DNA of 64,000 bases, from contig JAYKNF010000019.1 in the NCBI GenBank assembly GCA_036172665.1, positions 761,001 to 825,000 of the forward strand. Direction: 5' to 3'. The stretch is from Prosopocoilus inquinatus. Its lineage: Eukaryota; Arthropoda; Insecta; Coleoptera; Lucanidae. Both the position numbers and the translations under genes were made by a program. The notes beneath the pieces were generated by a model. The model worked only from the letters and a program-made list of their open reading frames with translations, searched no databases and was not told the origin of the DNA. Below are positions 1 through 12,880 of the stretch, piece by piece; the first letter of the stretch is position 1, and every line of letters begins with the position of its first letter.

Positions 1-149
1 CCAAACGTCAATTAACATGATAGATGAGTAAGGATCGATTAGATACATCACAGGAACAACGCTAATACGTGTTGTATCGTTTAAAACTATTTCCAGCTTC
101 TGCTGCGTCCGAAAACTTCGTATCTCACATCAGAGTTACTGGAGTCCAT

Positions 150-298
150 CGAAACGTCAAATAACATGATAGATAAGTAAGGATCGATTAGATACAGCAC
201 AGGAACAACGCTAATACGTGTTGTTTCGTTTAAAACTATTTCCAGCTCCTGCTGCGTCGCAAAACTTTTTATCTCACATCAGACTTACTGGAGTCCAT
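150..298. repeat. Representative 149-bp monomer
   Basis: This is one typical unit, given as a reference for the array. The consensus built by eye has 31 C and 27 G (39% GC) and seven CpG dinucleotides. Recognisable landmarks, in order, are AAACGTCAAATAACATG, a GATA-rich stretch (GATAGATGAG or GATAAG), GGATCGATTAG, a CACAGGAACAACGCTAAT segment, CGTGTTGTTTCGTTTAAAAC, CCAGCTTCTGCTGCGTCC, and CTCACATCAGAGTTACTGG. The unit has no convincing internal sub-repeat and no long hairpin. Its length is close to the 147 bp wrapped by one nucleosome core. Neighbouring monomers differ at several diagnostic sites, while copies many kilobases away can be identical, which is the mark of higher-order organisation. 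Confidence 0.95.
224..240 (+). other. Partial CENP-B-box-like motif (example copy)
   Basis: Monomer positions 75-91 read TTTCGTTTAAAACTATT. Compared with the 17-bp CENP-B box (YTTCGTTGGAARCGGGA), 11 of 17 positions agree, including TTCG, the central A and the C that begins the CGGG half. The GGG that completes the essential core is absent (TAT instead). The motif occurs in most monomers. Some variants alter it: GTATCG or GTATAG in the marker monomers, TTCATTTAAAAC, and TTCGGTCAAAAC. Binding by a CENP-B-like protein is therefore unproven and, by the mammalian rule, unlikely. Pogo-derived proteins of other lineages may have different preferences. Chance similarity is quite possible. Confidence 0.2.
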
Positions 299-3200
299 CC
301 AAACGTCAAATAACATGTTAGATAAGTAAGGATCCTTTAGATACATCACAGGAACAACGCTAATAGGTGTTGTTTCGTTCAAAATTATTTCCAGCTTCTG
401 CTGCGTCCGAGAACTTTGTATCTCACATCAGAGTTACTGGAGTCCGTCCAAACGTCAATTAACATGATAGATGAGTAAGGATCGTTTAGATACATCACAG
501 GAACAACGCTAATACGTGTTGTTTCGTTTAAAACTATTTCCAGCTCCTGCTGCGTCCAAAAACTTTGTATCTCACATCAGACTTACTGGAGTCCATCCAA
601 ACGTCAAATAACATGTTAGATAAGTAAGGATCGTTTAGATACATCACAGGAACGACGCTAATACGTGTTGTTTCGTTCAAAACTATTTCCAGCTTCTGCT
701 GCTCCCGAAAATTTCGTATCTCACATTAGAGTTACTGGAGTTCATCCAAACGTCAAATAACATGATAGATAAGTAAGGATCGATTAGATACAGCACAGGA
801 ACAACGCTAATACGTGTTGTTTCGTTCAAAACTATTTCCAGCTTCTGCTGCGTCCGATAACATTGTATCTCACATCAGAGTTACTGGAGTCCGTCGAAAC
901 GTCAAATAACATGATAGATGAGTAAGGATCGATTAGATACATCACAGGAACAACGCTAATACGTGTTGTTTCGTTTAAAACTATTTCTAGCTTCAGCTGC
1001 GTCCGAGAACTTCGTATCTCACATCTAAGTTACTGGAGTCCATCGAAACGCCAAATAACATGATAGATGAGTAAGGATCGATTAGATACATCACAGGAAT
1101 AACGCTAATGCGTGTTGTTTCGTTTAAAACTATTTCCAGCTTCTGCTGCGTCCGAGAACATCGTATCTCACGTCAGGGTTACTGGAGTCCATCCAAACGT
1201 CAAATAACGTGATAGATAAGTAAGGATCGATTAGATGCATCACAGGAACAACGCTAATACGTGTTGTTTCGTTCAAAACTATTTCCAGCTTCTACTGCGT
1301 CCGAGAACTTTGTATCTCTCATCATAGTTACTGGAGTCCGTCCAAACGTCAAATAACATGATAGATGAGTAAGGATCGATTAGGTACATCACAGGAACAA
1401 CGCTAATACGTGTTGTTTCATTTAAAACTATTTCCAGCTTCAGCTGCGTCCGAGAACTTCGTATCTCACATCAGAGTTACTGGAGTCCATCGAAACGTCA
1501 AATAACATGATAGATAAGTAAGGATCGATTAGATACATCACAGGAACAACGCTAATACGTGTTGTTTCGTTCAAAACTATTTCCAGCTTCTGCTGCGTCC
1601 GAGAACTTCGTATCTCACATCTAAGTTACTGGAGTCCATCGAAACGCCAAATAACATGATAGATGAGTAAGGATCGATTAGATACATCACAGGAATAACG
1701 CTAATGCGTGTTGTTTCGTTTAAAACTATTTCCAGCTTCTGCTGCGTCCGAGAACATCGTATCTCACGTCAGGGTTACTGGAGTCCATCCAAACGTCAAA
1801 TAACATGATAGATAAGTAAGGATCGATTAGATACAGCACAGGGACAACGCTAATACGTGTTGTTTCGTTCAAAACTATTTCCAGCTTCTGCTGCGTCCGA
1901 AATCTTTGTATCTCTCATCAGAGTTACTGGAGCCCATCCAAACGTCAAATAACATGATAGATGAGTAAGGATCGATTAGATACATCACAGGAACAACGCT
2001 AATACGTGTTGTTTCGTTTAAAACTATTTCCAGCTTCTGCTGCGTCCGAAAACGTCGTATCTCACATCAGAGTTACTGGAGTGCATCGAAACGTCAAATA
2101 ACATGATAGATAAGTAAGGATCGATTAGATACATCACAGGAACAACGCTAATACGTGTTGTTTCGTTTAAAACTATTTCCAGCTTCTGCTGCGTCCGAAA
2201 ACGTCGTATCTCACATCAGAGTTACTGGAGTGCATCGAAACGTCAAATAACATGATAGATAAGTAAGGATCGATTAGATACATCACAGGAACAACGCTAA
2301 TACGTGTTGTTTCGTTTAAAACTATTTCCAGCTTCTGCTGCGTCCGAAAACGTCGTATCTCACATCAGAGCTACTGGAGTCCATCGAAACGCCAAGTAAC
2401 ATGATATATGAGTAAGGATCGATTAGATACAGCACAGGAACAACGCTAATACGTGTTGTTTCGTTTAAAACTATTTCCAGCTTCTACTGCGTCCGAGAAC
2501 TTTGAATCTTTCATCAGAGTTACTGGAGTCCGTCCAAACGTCAAATAACATGATAGATGAGTAAGGATCGATTAGATACATCACAGGAACAACGCTAATA
2601 CGTGTTGTTTCGTTTAAAACTATTTCCAGCTTCTGCTGCGTCCGAGAACTTCGTATCTCACATCAGGGATACTGGTGTCCATCCAAACGTCAAATAACAT
2701 GTTAGATAAGTAAGGATCGTTTAGATACATCACAGGAACAACGCTAATAGGTGTTGTTTCGTTCAAAACTATTTCCAGCTTCTGCTGCGTCCGAAATCTT
2801 TGTATCTCTCATCAGAGTTACTGGAGCCCATCCAAACGTCAAATAACATGATAGATGAGTAAGGATCGATTAGATACATCACAGGAACAACGCTAATACG
2901 TGTTGTTTCGTTTAAAACTATTTCCAGCTCCTGCTGCGTCCCAAAACTTTGTATCTCACATCAGACTTACTGGAGTCCATCCAAACGTCAAATAACATGT
3001 TAGATAAGTAAGGATCGTTTAGATACATCACAGGAACAACGCTAATGCGTGTTGTTTCGTTTAAAACTATTTCCAGCTCCTGCTGCGTCCGAGAACTTTG
3101 TATCTCACATCAGAGTTACTGGAGTCTGTCCAAACTTCAAATAACATGATAGAAGAGTAAGGATCGTTTAGATACATCACAGGAACAACGCTAATACGTG

Positions 3201-5920
3201 TTGTTTCGTTTAAAACTATTTCCAGCTCCTGCTGCGTCCAAAAACTTTGTATCTCACATCAGACTTACTGGAGTCCATCCAAACGTCAAATAACATGTTA
3301 GATAAGTAAGGATCGTTTAGATACATCACAGGAACAACGCTAATACGTGTTGTTTCGTTCAAAACTATTTCCAGCTTCTACTGCGTCCCAGAACTTTGAA
3401 TCTCTCATCAGAGTTACTGGAGTCCGTCCAAACGTCAATTAACATGATAGATGAGTAAGGATCGATTAGATACATCACAGGAACAACGCTAATACGTGTT
3501 GTATCGTTTAAAACTATTTCCAGCTTCTGCTGCGTCCGAAAACTTCGTATCTCACATCAGAGTTACTGGAGTCCATCGAAACGTCAAATAACATGATAGA
3601 TAAGTAAGGATCGATTAGATACAGCACAGGAACAACGCTAATACGTGTTGTTTCGTTTAAAACTATTTCCAGCTCCTGCTGCGTCGCAAAACTTTTTATC
3701 TCACATCAGACTTACTGGAGTCCATCCAAACGTCAAATAACATGTTAGATAAGTAAGGATCCTTTAGATACATCACAGGAACAACGCTAATAGGTGTTGT
3801 TTCGTTCAAAATTATTTCCAGCTTCTGCTGCGTCCGAGAACTTTGTATCTCACATCAGAGTTACTGGAGTCCGTCCAAACGTCAATTAACATGATAGATG
3901 AGGAAGGATCGTTTAGATACATCACAGGAACAACGCTAATACGTGTTGTTTCGTTTAAAACTATTTCCAGCTCCTGCTGCGTCCAAAAACTTTGTATCTC
4001 ACATCAGACTTACTGGAGTCCATCCAAACGTCAAATAACATGTTAGATAAGTAAGGATCGTTTAGATACATCACAGGAACGACGCTAATACGTGTTGTTT
4101 CGTTCAAAACTATTTCCAGCTTCTGCTGCTCCCGAAAATTTCGTATCTCACATTAGAGTTACTGGAGTTCATCCAAACGTCAAATAACATGATAGATAAG
4201 TAAGGATCGATTAGATACAGCACAGGAACAACGCTAATACGTGTTGTTTCGTTCAAAACTATTTCCAGCTTCTGCTGCGTCCGATAACATTGTATCTCAC
4301 ATCAGAGTTACTGGAGTCCGTCGAAACGTCAAATAACATGATAGATGAGTAAGGATCGATTAGATACATCACAGGAACAACGCTAATAAGTGTTGTTTCG
4401 TTTAAAACTATTTCTAGCTTCAGCTGCGTCCGAGAACTTCGTATCTCACATCTAAGTTACTGGAGTCCATCGAAACGCCAAATAACATGATAGATGAGTA
4501 AGGATCGATTAGATACATCACAGGAATAACGCTAATGCGTGTTGTTTCGTTTAAAACTATTTCCAGCTTCTGCTGCGTCCGAGAACATCGTATCTCACGT
4601 CAGGGTTACTGGAGTCCATCCAAACGTCAAATAACATGATAGATAAGTAAGGATCGATTAGATACAGCACAGGAACAACGCTAATACGTGTTGTTTCGTT
4701 CAAAACTATTTCCAGCTTCTGCTGCGTCCGAAATCTTCGTATCTCTCATCAGACTTACTGGAGTCCATCCAAACGTCAAATAACATGGTAGATAAGTAAG
4801 GATCGTTTAGATACATCACAGGAACAACGCTAATTCGTGTTGTTTCGTTTAAAACTATTTCCAGCTCCTGCTGCGTCCAAAAACTTTGTATCTCACATCA
4901 GACTTACTGGAGTCCATCCAAACGTCAAATAACATGTTAGATAAGTAAGGATCGTTTAGATGCATCACAGGAACAACGCTAATACGTGTTGTTTCGTTCA
5001 AAACTATTTCCAGCTTCTACTGCGTCCGAGAACTTTGTATCTCTCATCATAGTTACTGGAGTCCGTCCAAACGTCAAATAACATGATAGATGAGTAAGGA
5101 TCGATTAGGTACATCACAGGAACAACGCTAATACGTGTTGTTTCATTTAAAACTATTTCCAGCTTCAGCTGCGTCCGAGAACTTCGTATCTCACATCTAA
5201 GTTACTGGAGTCCATCGAAACGCCAAATAACATGATAGATGAGTAAGGATCGATTAGATACATCACAGGAATAACGCTAATGCGTGTTGTTTCGTTTAAA
5301 ACTATTTCCAGCTTCTGCTGCGTCCGAAATCTTTGTATCTCTCATCAGAGTTACTGGAGCCCATCCAAACGTCAAATAACATGATAGATGAGTAAGGATC
5401 GATTAGATACATCACAGGAACAACGCTAATACGTGTTGTTTCGTTTAAAACTATTTCCAGCTTCTGCTGCGTCCGAAAACGTCGTATCTCACATCAGAGT
5501 TACTGGAGTGCATCGAAACGTCAAATAACATGATAGATAAGTAAGGATCGATTAGATACATCACAGGAACAACGCTAATACGTGTTGTTTCGTTTAAAAC
5601 TATTTCCAGCTTCTGCTGCGTCCGAAATCTTTGTATCTCTCATCAGAGTTACTGGAGCCCATCCAAACGTCAAATAACATGATAGATGAGTAAGGATCGA
5701 TTAGATACATCACAGGAACAACGCTAATACGTGTTGTTTCGTTTAAAACTATTTCCAGCTTCTGCTGCGTCCGAAAACGTCGTATCTCACATCAGAGTTA
5801 CTGGAGTGCATCGAAACGTCAAATAACATGATAGATAAGTAAGGATCGATTAGATACATCACAGGAACAACGCTAATACGTGTTGTTTCGTTTAAAACTA
5901 TTTCCAGCTCCTGCTGCGTC
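259..5920. repeat. Higher-order repeat A, copy 1 (38-mer, 5,662 bp)
   Basis: This unit of 38 monomers is repeated immediately downstream at a distance of exactly 5,662 bp (38 x 149). Shared landmarks include GCAAAACTTTTTATC at 259 and 5921, the AACGTGATAG variant near 1207 and 6869, the GATGAGGAAGG substitution at 3903 and 9565, and AATAAGTG near 4387 and 10049. The unit is itself composite: 1-1199 resembles 3428-4626 at a 23-monomer offset (3,427 bp), and later stretches match at a 25-monomer offset (for example 1234 and 4959). It therefore grew by an internal duplication before the whole unit was copied. The exact edges are arbitrary by up to a monomer, because all monomers are similar. Confidence 0.9.
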
Positions 5921-8900
5921 GCAAAACTTTTTATCTCACATCAGACTTACTGGAGTCCATCCAAACGTCAAATAACATGTTAGATAAGTAAGGATCCTTT
6001 AGATACATCACAGGAACAACGCTAATAGGTGTTGTTTCGTTCAAAATTATTTCCAGCTTCTGCTGCGTCCGAGAACTTTGTATCTCACATCAGAGTTACT
6101 GGAGTCCGTCCAAACGTCAATTAACATGATAGATGAGTAAGGATCGTTTAGATACATCACAGGAACAACGCTAATACGTGTTGTTTCGTTTAAAACTATT
6201 TCCAGCTCCTGCTGCGTCCAAAAACTTTGTATCTCACATCAGACTTACTGGAGTCCATCCAAACGTCAAATAACATGTTAGATAAGTAAGGATCGTTTAG
6301 ATACATCACAGGAACGACGCTAATACGTGTTGTTTCGTTCAAAACTATTTCCAGCTTCTGCTGCTCCCGAAAATTTCGTATCTCACATTAGAGTTACTGG
6401 AGTTCATCCAAACGTCAAATAACATGATAGATAAGTAAGGATCGATTAGATACAGCACAGGAACAACGCTAATACGTGTTGTTTCGTTCAAAACTATTTC
6501 CAGCTTCTGCTGCGTCCGATAACATTGTATCTCACATCAGAGTTACTGGAGTCCGTCGAAACGTCAAATAACATGATAGATGAGTAAGGATCGATTAGAT
6601 ACATCACAGGAACAACGCTAATACGTGTTGTTTCGTTTAAAACTATTTCTAGCTTCAGCTGCGTCCGAGAACTTCGTATCTCACATCTAAGTTACTGGAG
6701 TCCATCGAAACGCCAAATAACATGATAGATGAGTAAGGATCGATTAGATACATCACAGGAATAACGCTAATGCGTGTTGTTTCGTTTAAAACTATTTCCA
6801 GCTTCTGCTGCGTCCGAGAACATCGTATCTCACGTCAGGGTTACTGGAGTCCATCCAAACGTCAAATAACGTGATAGATAAGTAAGGATCGATTAGATGC
6901 ATCACAGGAACAACGCTAATACGTGTTGTTTCGTTCAAAACTATTTCCAGCTTCTACTGCGTCCGAGAACTTTGTATCTCTCATCATAGTTACTGGAGTC
7001 CGTCCAAACGTCAAATAACATGATAGATGAGTAAGGATCGATTAGGTACATCACAGGAACAACGCTAATACGTGTTGTTTCATTTAAAACTATTTCCAGC
7101 TTCAGCTGCGTCCGAGAACTTCGTATCTCACATCAGAGTTACTGGAGTCCATCGAAACGTCAAATAACATGATAGATAAGTAAGGATCGATTAGATACAT
7201 CACAGGAACAACGCTAATACGTGTTGTTTCGTTCAAAACTATTTCCAGCTTCTGCTGCGTCCGAGAACTTCGTATCTCACATCTAAGTTACTGGAGTCCA
7301 TCGAAACGCCAAATAACATGATAGATGAGTAAGGATCGATTAGATACATCACAGGAATAACGCTAATGCGTGTTGTTTCGTTTAAAACTATTTCCAGCTT
7401 CTGCTGCGTCCGAGAACATCGTATCTCACGTCAGGGTTACTGGAGTCCATCCAAACGTCAAATAACATGATAGATAAGTAAGGATCGATTAGATACAGCA
7501 CAGGGACAACGCTAATACGTGTTGTTTCGTTCAAAACTATTTCCAGCTTCTGCTGCGTCCGAAATCTTTGTATCTCTCATCAGAGTTACTGGAGCCCATC
7601 CAAACGTCAAATAACATGATAGATGAGTAAGGATCGATTAGATACATCACAGGAACAACGCTAATACGTGTTGTTTCGTTTAAAACTATTTCCAGCTTCT
7701 GCTGCGTCCGAAAACGTCGTATCTCACATCAGAGTTACTGGAGTGCATCGAAACGTCAAATAACATGATAGATAAGTAAGGATCGATTAGATACATCACA
7801 GGAACAACGCTAATACGTGTTGTTTCGTTTAAAACTATTTCCAGCTTCTGCTGCGTCCGAAAACGTCGTATCTCACATCAGAGTTACTGGAGTGCATCGA
7901 AACGTCAAATAACATGATAGATAAGTAAGGATCGATTAGATACATCACAGGAACAACGCTAATACGTGTTGTTTCGTTTAAAACTATTTCCAGCTTCTGC
8001 TGCGTCCGAAAACGTCGTATCTCACATCAGAGCTACTGGAGTCCATCGAAACGCCAAGTAACATGATATATGAGTAAGGATCGATTAGATACAGCACAGG
8101 AACAACGCTAATACGTGTTGTTTCGTTTAAAACTATTTCCAGCTTCTACTGCGTCCGAGAACTTTGAATCTTTCATCAGAGTTACTGGAGTCCGTCCAAA
8201 CGTCAAATAACATGATAGATGAGTAAGGATCGATTAGATACATCACAGGAACAACGCTAATACGTGTTGTTCCGTTTAAAACTATTTCCAGCTTCTGCTG
8301 CGTCCGAGAACTTCGTATCTCACATCAGGGATACTGGTGTCCATCCAAACGTCAAATAACATGTTAGATAAGTAAGGATCGTTTAGATACATCACAGGAA
8401 CAACGCTAATAGGTGTTGTTTCGTTCAAAACTATTTCCAGCTTCTGCTGCGTCCGAAATCTTTGTATCTCTCATCAGAGTTACTGGAGCCCATCCAAACG
8501 TCAAATAACATGATAGATGAGTAAGGATCGATTAGATACATCACAGGAACAACGCTAATACGTGTTGTTTCGTTTAAAACTATTTCCAGCTCCTGCTGCG
8601 TCCCAAAACTTTGTATCTCACATCAGACTTACTGGAGTCCATCCAAACGTCAAATAACATGTTAGATAAGTAAGGATCGTTTAGATACATCACAGGAACA
8701 ACGCTAATGCGTGTTGTTTCGTTTAAAACTATTTCCAGCTCCTGCTGCGTCCGAGAACTTTGTATCTCACATCAGAGTTACTGGAGTCTGTCCAAACTTC
8801 AAATAACATGATAGAAGAGTAAGGATCGTTTAGATACATCACAGGAACAACGCTAATACGTGTTGTTTCGTTTAAAACTATTTCCAGCTCCTGCTGCGTC

Positions 8901-11571
8901 CAAAAACTTTGTATCTCACATCAGACTTACTGGAGTCCATCCAAACGTCAAATAACATGTTAGATAAGTAAGGATCGTTTAGATACATCACAGGAACAAC
9001 GCTAATACGTGTTGTTTCGTTCAAAACTATTTCCAGCTTCTACTGCGTCCCAGAACTTTGAATCTCTCATCAGAGTTACTGGAGTCCGTCCAAACGTCAA
9101 TTAACATGATAGATGAGTAAGGATCGATTAGATACATCACAGGAACAACGCTAATACGTGTTGTATCGTTTAAAACTATTTCCAGCTTCTGCTGCGTCCG
9201 AAAACTTCGTATCTCACATCAGAGTTACTGGAGTCCATCGAAACGTCAAATAACATGATAGATAAGTAAGGATCGATTAGATACAGCACAGGAACAACGC
9301 TAATACGTGTTGTTTCGTTTAAAACTATTTCCAGCTCCTGCTGCGTCGCAAAACTTTTTATCTCACATCAGACTTACTGGAGTCCATCCAAACGTCAAAT
9401 AACATGTTAGATAAGTAAGGATCCTTTAGATACATCACAGGAACAACGCTAATAGGTGTTGTTTCGTTCAAAATTATTTCCAGCTTCTGCTGCGTCCGAG
9501 AACTTTGTATCTCACATCAGAGTTACTGGAGTCCGTCCAAACGTCAATTAACATGATAGATGAGGAAGGATCGTTTAGATACATCACAGGAACAACGCTA
9601 ATACGTGTTGTTTCGTTTAAAACTATTTCCAGCTCCTGCTGCGTCCAAAAACTTTGTATCTCACATCAGACTTACTGGAGTCCATCCAAACGTCAAATAA
9701 CATGTTAGATAAGTAAGGATCGTTTAGATACATCACAGGAACGACGCTAATACGTGTTGTTTCGTTCAAAACTATTTCCAGCTTCTGCTGCTCCCGAAAA
9801 TTTCGTATCTCACATTAGAGTTACTGGAGTTCATCCAAACGTCAAATAACATGATAGATAAGTAAGGATCGATTAGATACAGCACAGGAACAACGCTAAT
9901 ACGTGTTGTTTCGTTCAAAACTATTTCCAGCTTCTGCTGCGTCCGATAACATTGTATCTCACATCAGAGTTACTGGAGTCCGTCGAAACGTCAAATAACA
10001 TGATAGATGAGTAAGGATCGATTAGATACATCACAGGAACAACGCTAATAAGTGTTGTTTCGTTTAAAACTATTTCTAGCTTCAGCTGCGTCCGAGAACT
10101 TCGTATCTCACATCTAAGTTACTGGAGTCCATCGAAACGCCAAATAACATGATAGATGAGTAAGGATCGATTAGATACATCACAGGAATAACGCTAATGC
10201 GTGTTGTTTCGTTTAAAACTATTTCCAGCTTCTGCTGCGTCCGAGAACATCGTATCTCACGTCAGGGTTACTGGAGTCCATCCAAACGTCAAATAACATG
10301 ATAGATAAGTAAGGATCGATTAGATACAGCACAGGAACAACGCTAATACGTGTTGTTTCGTTCAAAACTATTTCCAGCTTCTGCTGCGTCCGAAATCTTC
10401 GTATCTCTCATCAGACTTACTGGAGTCCATCCAAACGTCAAATAACATGGTAGATAAGTAAGGATCGTTTAGATACATCACAGGAACAACGCTAATTCGT
10501 GTTGTTTCGTTTAAAACTATTTCCAGCTCCTGCTGCGTCCAAAAACTTTGTATCTCACATCAGACTTACTGGAGTCCATCCAAACGTCAAATAACATGTT
10601 AGATAAGTAAGGATCGTTTAGATGCATCACAGGAACAACGCTAATACGTGTTGTTTCGTTCAAAACTATTTCCAGCTTCTACTGCGTCCGAGAACTTTGT
10701 ATCTCTCATCATAGTTACTGGAGTCCGTCCAAACGTCAAATAACATGATAGATGAGTAAGGATCGATTAGGTACATCACAGGAACAACGCTAATACGTGT
10801 TGTTTCATTTAAAACTATTTCCAGCTTCAGCTGCGTCCGAGAACTTCGTATCTCACATCTAAGTTACTGGAGTCCATCGAAACGCCAAATAACATGATAG
10901 ATGAGTAAGGATCGATTAGATACATCACAGGAATAACGCTAATGCGTGTTGTTTCGTTTAAAACTATTTCCAGCTTCTGCTGCGTCCGAAATCTTTGTAT
11001 CTCTCATCAGAGTTACTGGAGCCCATCCAAACGTCAAATAACATGATAGATGAGTAAGGATCGATTAGATACATCACAGGAACAACGCTAATACGTGTTG
11101 TTTCGTTTAAAACTATTTCCAGCTTCTGCTGCGTCCGAAAACGTCGTATCTCACATCAGAGTTACTGGAGTGCATCGAAACGTCAAATAACATGATAGAT
11201 AAGTAAGGATCGATTAGATACATCACAGGAACAACGCTAATACGTGTTGTTTCGTTTAAAACTATTTCCAGCTTCTGCTGCGTCCGAAATCTTTGTATCT
11301 CTCATCAGAGTTACTGGAGCCCATCCAAACGTCAAATAACATGATAGATGAGTAAGGATCGATTAGATACATCACAGGAACAACGCTAATACGTGTTGTT
11401 TCGTTTAAAACTATTTCCAGCTTCTGCTGCGTCCGAAAACGTCGTATCTCACATCAGAGTTACTGGAGTGCATCGAAACGTCAAATAACATGATAGATAA
11501 GTAAGGATCGATTAGATACATCACAGGAACAACGCTAATACGTGTTGTTTCGTTTAAAACTATTTCCAGCT
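5921..11571. repeat. Higher-order repeat A, copy 2 (38-mer, nearly complete)
   Basis: This is the second tandem copy of the 38-monomer unit. In the stretches compared by eye the two copies are close to identical; an obvious private difference is GTTCCG in place of GTTTCG near 8270. The match ends at about 11572, where this copy continues with CTTCTGCTGCGTCCGAAAACG while copy 1 (5910) switches to the CTCCTGCTGCGTCGC monomer type. From there the array follows the shorter 28-monomer periodicity. The near-identity over 5.6 kb indicates recent duplication or strong homogenisation. Confidence 0.88.
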
Positions 11572-12880
11572 TCTGCTGCGTCCGAAAACGTCGTATCTCA
11601 CATCAGAGTTACTGGAGTGCATCGAAACGTCAAATAACATGATAGATAAGTAAGGATCGATTAGATACATCACAGGAACAACGCTAATACGTGTTGTTTC
11701 GTTCAAAACTATTTCCAGCTTCTGCTGCGTCCGAAATCTTTGTATCTCTCATCAGAGTTACTGGAGCCCATCCAAACGTCAAATAACATGATAGATGAGT
11801 AAGGATCGATTAGATACATCACAGGAACAACGCTAATTCGTGTTGTTTCGTTTAAAACTATTTCCAGCTTCTGCTGCGTCCGAAAACGTCGTATCTCACA
11901 TCAGAGTTACTGGAGTGCATCGAAACGTCAAATAACATGATAGATAAGTAAGGATCGATTAGATACATCACAGGAACAACGCTAATACGTGTTGTTTCGT
12001 TTAAAACTATTTCCAGCTTCTGCTGCGTCCGAAAACGTCGTATCTCACATCAGAGTTACTGGAGTGCATCGAAACGTCAAATAACATGATAGATAAGTAA
12101 GGATCGATTAGATACATCACAGGAACAACGCTAATACGTGTTGTTTCGTTTAAAACTATTTCCAGCTTCTGCTGCGTCCGAAAACGTCGTATCTCACATC
12201 AGAGCTACTGGAGTCCATCGAAACGCCAAGTAACATGATATATGAGTAAGGATCGATTAGATACAGCACAGGAACAACGCTAATACGTGTTGTTTCGTTT
12301 AAAACTATTTCCAGCTTCTACTGCGTCCGAGAACTTTGAATCTTTCATCAGAGTTACTGGAGTCCGTCCAAACGTCAAATAACATGATAGATGAGTAAGG
12401 ATCGATTAGATACATCACAGGAACAACGCTAATACGTGTTGTTTCGTTTAAAACTATTTCCAGCTTCTGCTGCGTCCGAGAACTTCGTATCTCACATCAG
12501 GGATACTGGTGTCCATCCAAACGTCAAATAACATGTTAGATAAGTAAGGATCGTTTAGATACATCACAGGAACAACGCTAATAGGTGTTGTTTCGTTCAA
12601 AACTATTTCCAGCTTCTGCAGCGTCCGAAATCTTTGTATCTCTCATCAGAGTTACTGGAGCCCATCCAAACGTCAAATAACATGATAGATGAGTAAGGAT
12701 CGATTAGATACATCACAGGAACAACGCTAATACGTGTTGTTTCGTTTAAAACTATTTCCAGCTCCTGCTGCGTCCCAAAACTTTGTATCTCACATCAGAC
12801 TTACTGGAGTCCATCCAAACGTCAAATAACATGTTAGATAAGTAAGGATCGTTTAGATACATCACAGGAACAACGCTAAT
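7528..12880. repeat. Higher-order repeat B, copy 1 (28-mer register)
   Basis: This segment matches 11700-17052 at an offset of 4,172 bp (28 x 149). Diagnostic points include the marker monomer (AATTAAC followed by GTATCG) starting at 9090 and 13262, the BamHI-type GGATCC at 9419 and 13591, the CATGATAGAAGAG variant near 8808 and 12980, and GATGCATC near 10622 and 14794. It overlaps repeat A, because the 28-mer arose by loss of about ten monomers relative to the 38-mer unit or by a separate exchange. The boundaries are the points where diagnostic variants stop agreeing. Confidence 0.85.

Noticed and set aside
33..43. RNA polymerase III B-box-like GGATCGATTAG
   Set aside because: It resembles GGTTCGANTCC only in part (the final CC and the third base fail). 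No A box at a suitable distance and no T-run terminator were seen, so a tRNA- or SINE-derived origin is not supported.
41..137. Possible internal duplication within the monomer (AGATACATCACAGGA versus GTATCTCACATCAGAG)
   Set aside because: The resemblance is short and gapped, and the flanks do not align. It does not support a dimeric origin of the 149-bp unit.
3843..4046. 67-codon ORF on the + strand
   Set aside because: It exists only because the recurrent TAA in GATGAGTAAGG is changed to GAA at 3903, and it opens with TTG. It lies wholly in satellite monomers and has no start signal or domain.
9505..9708. Identical 67-codon ORF
   Set aside because: It is the copy of the previous ORF in the second 38-mer, 5,662 bp downstream. 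Its conservation reflects recent duplication, not coding selection.
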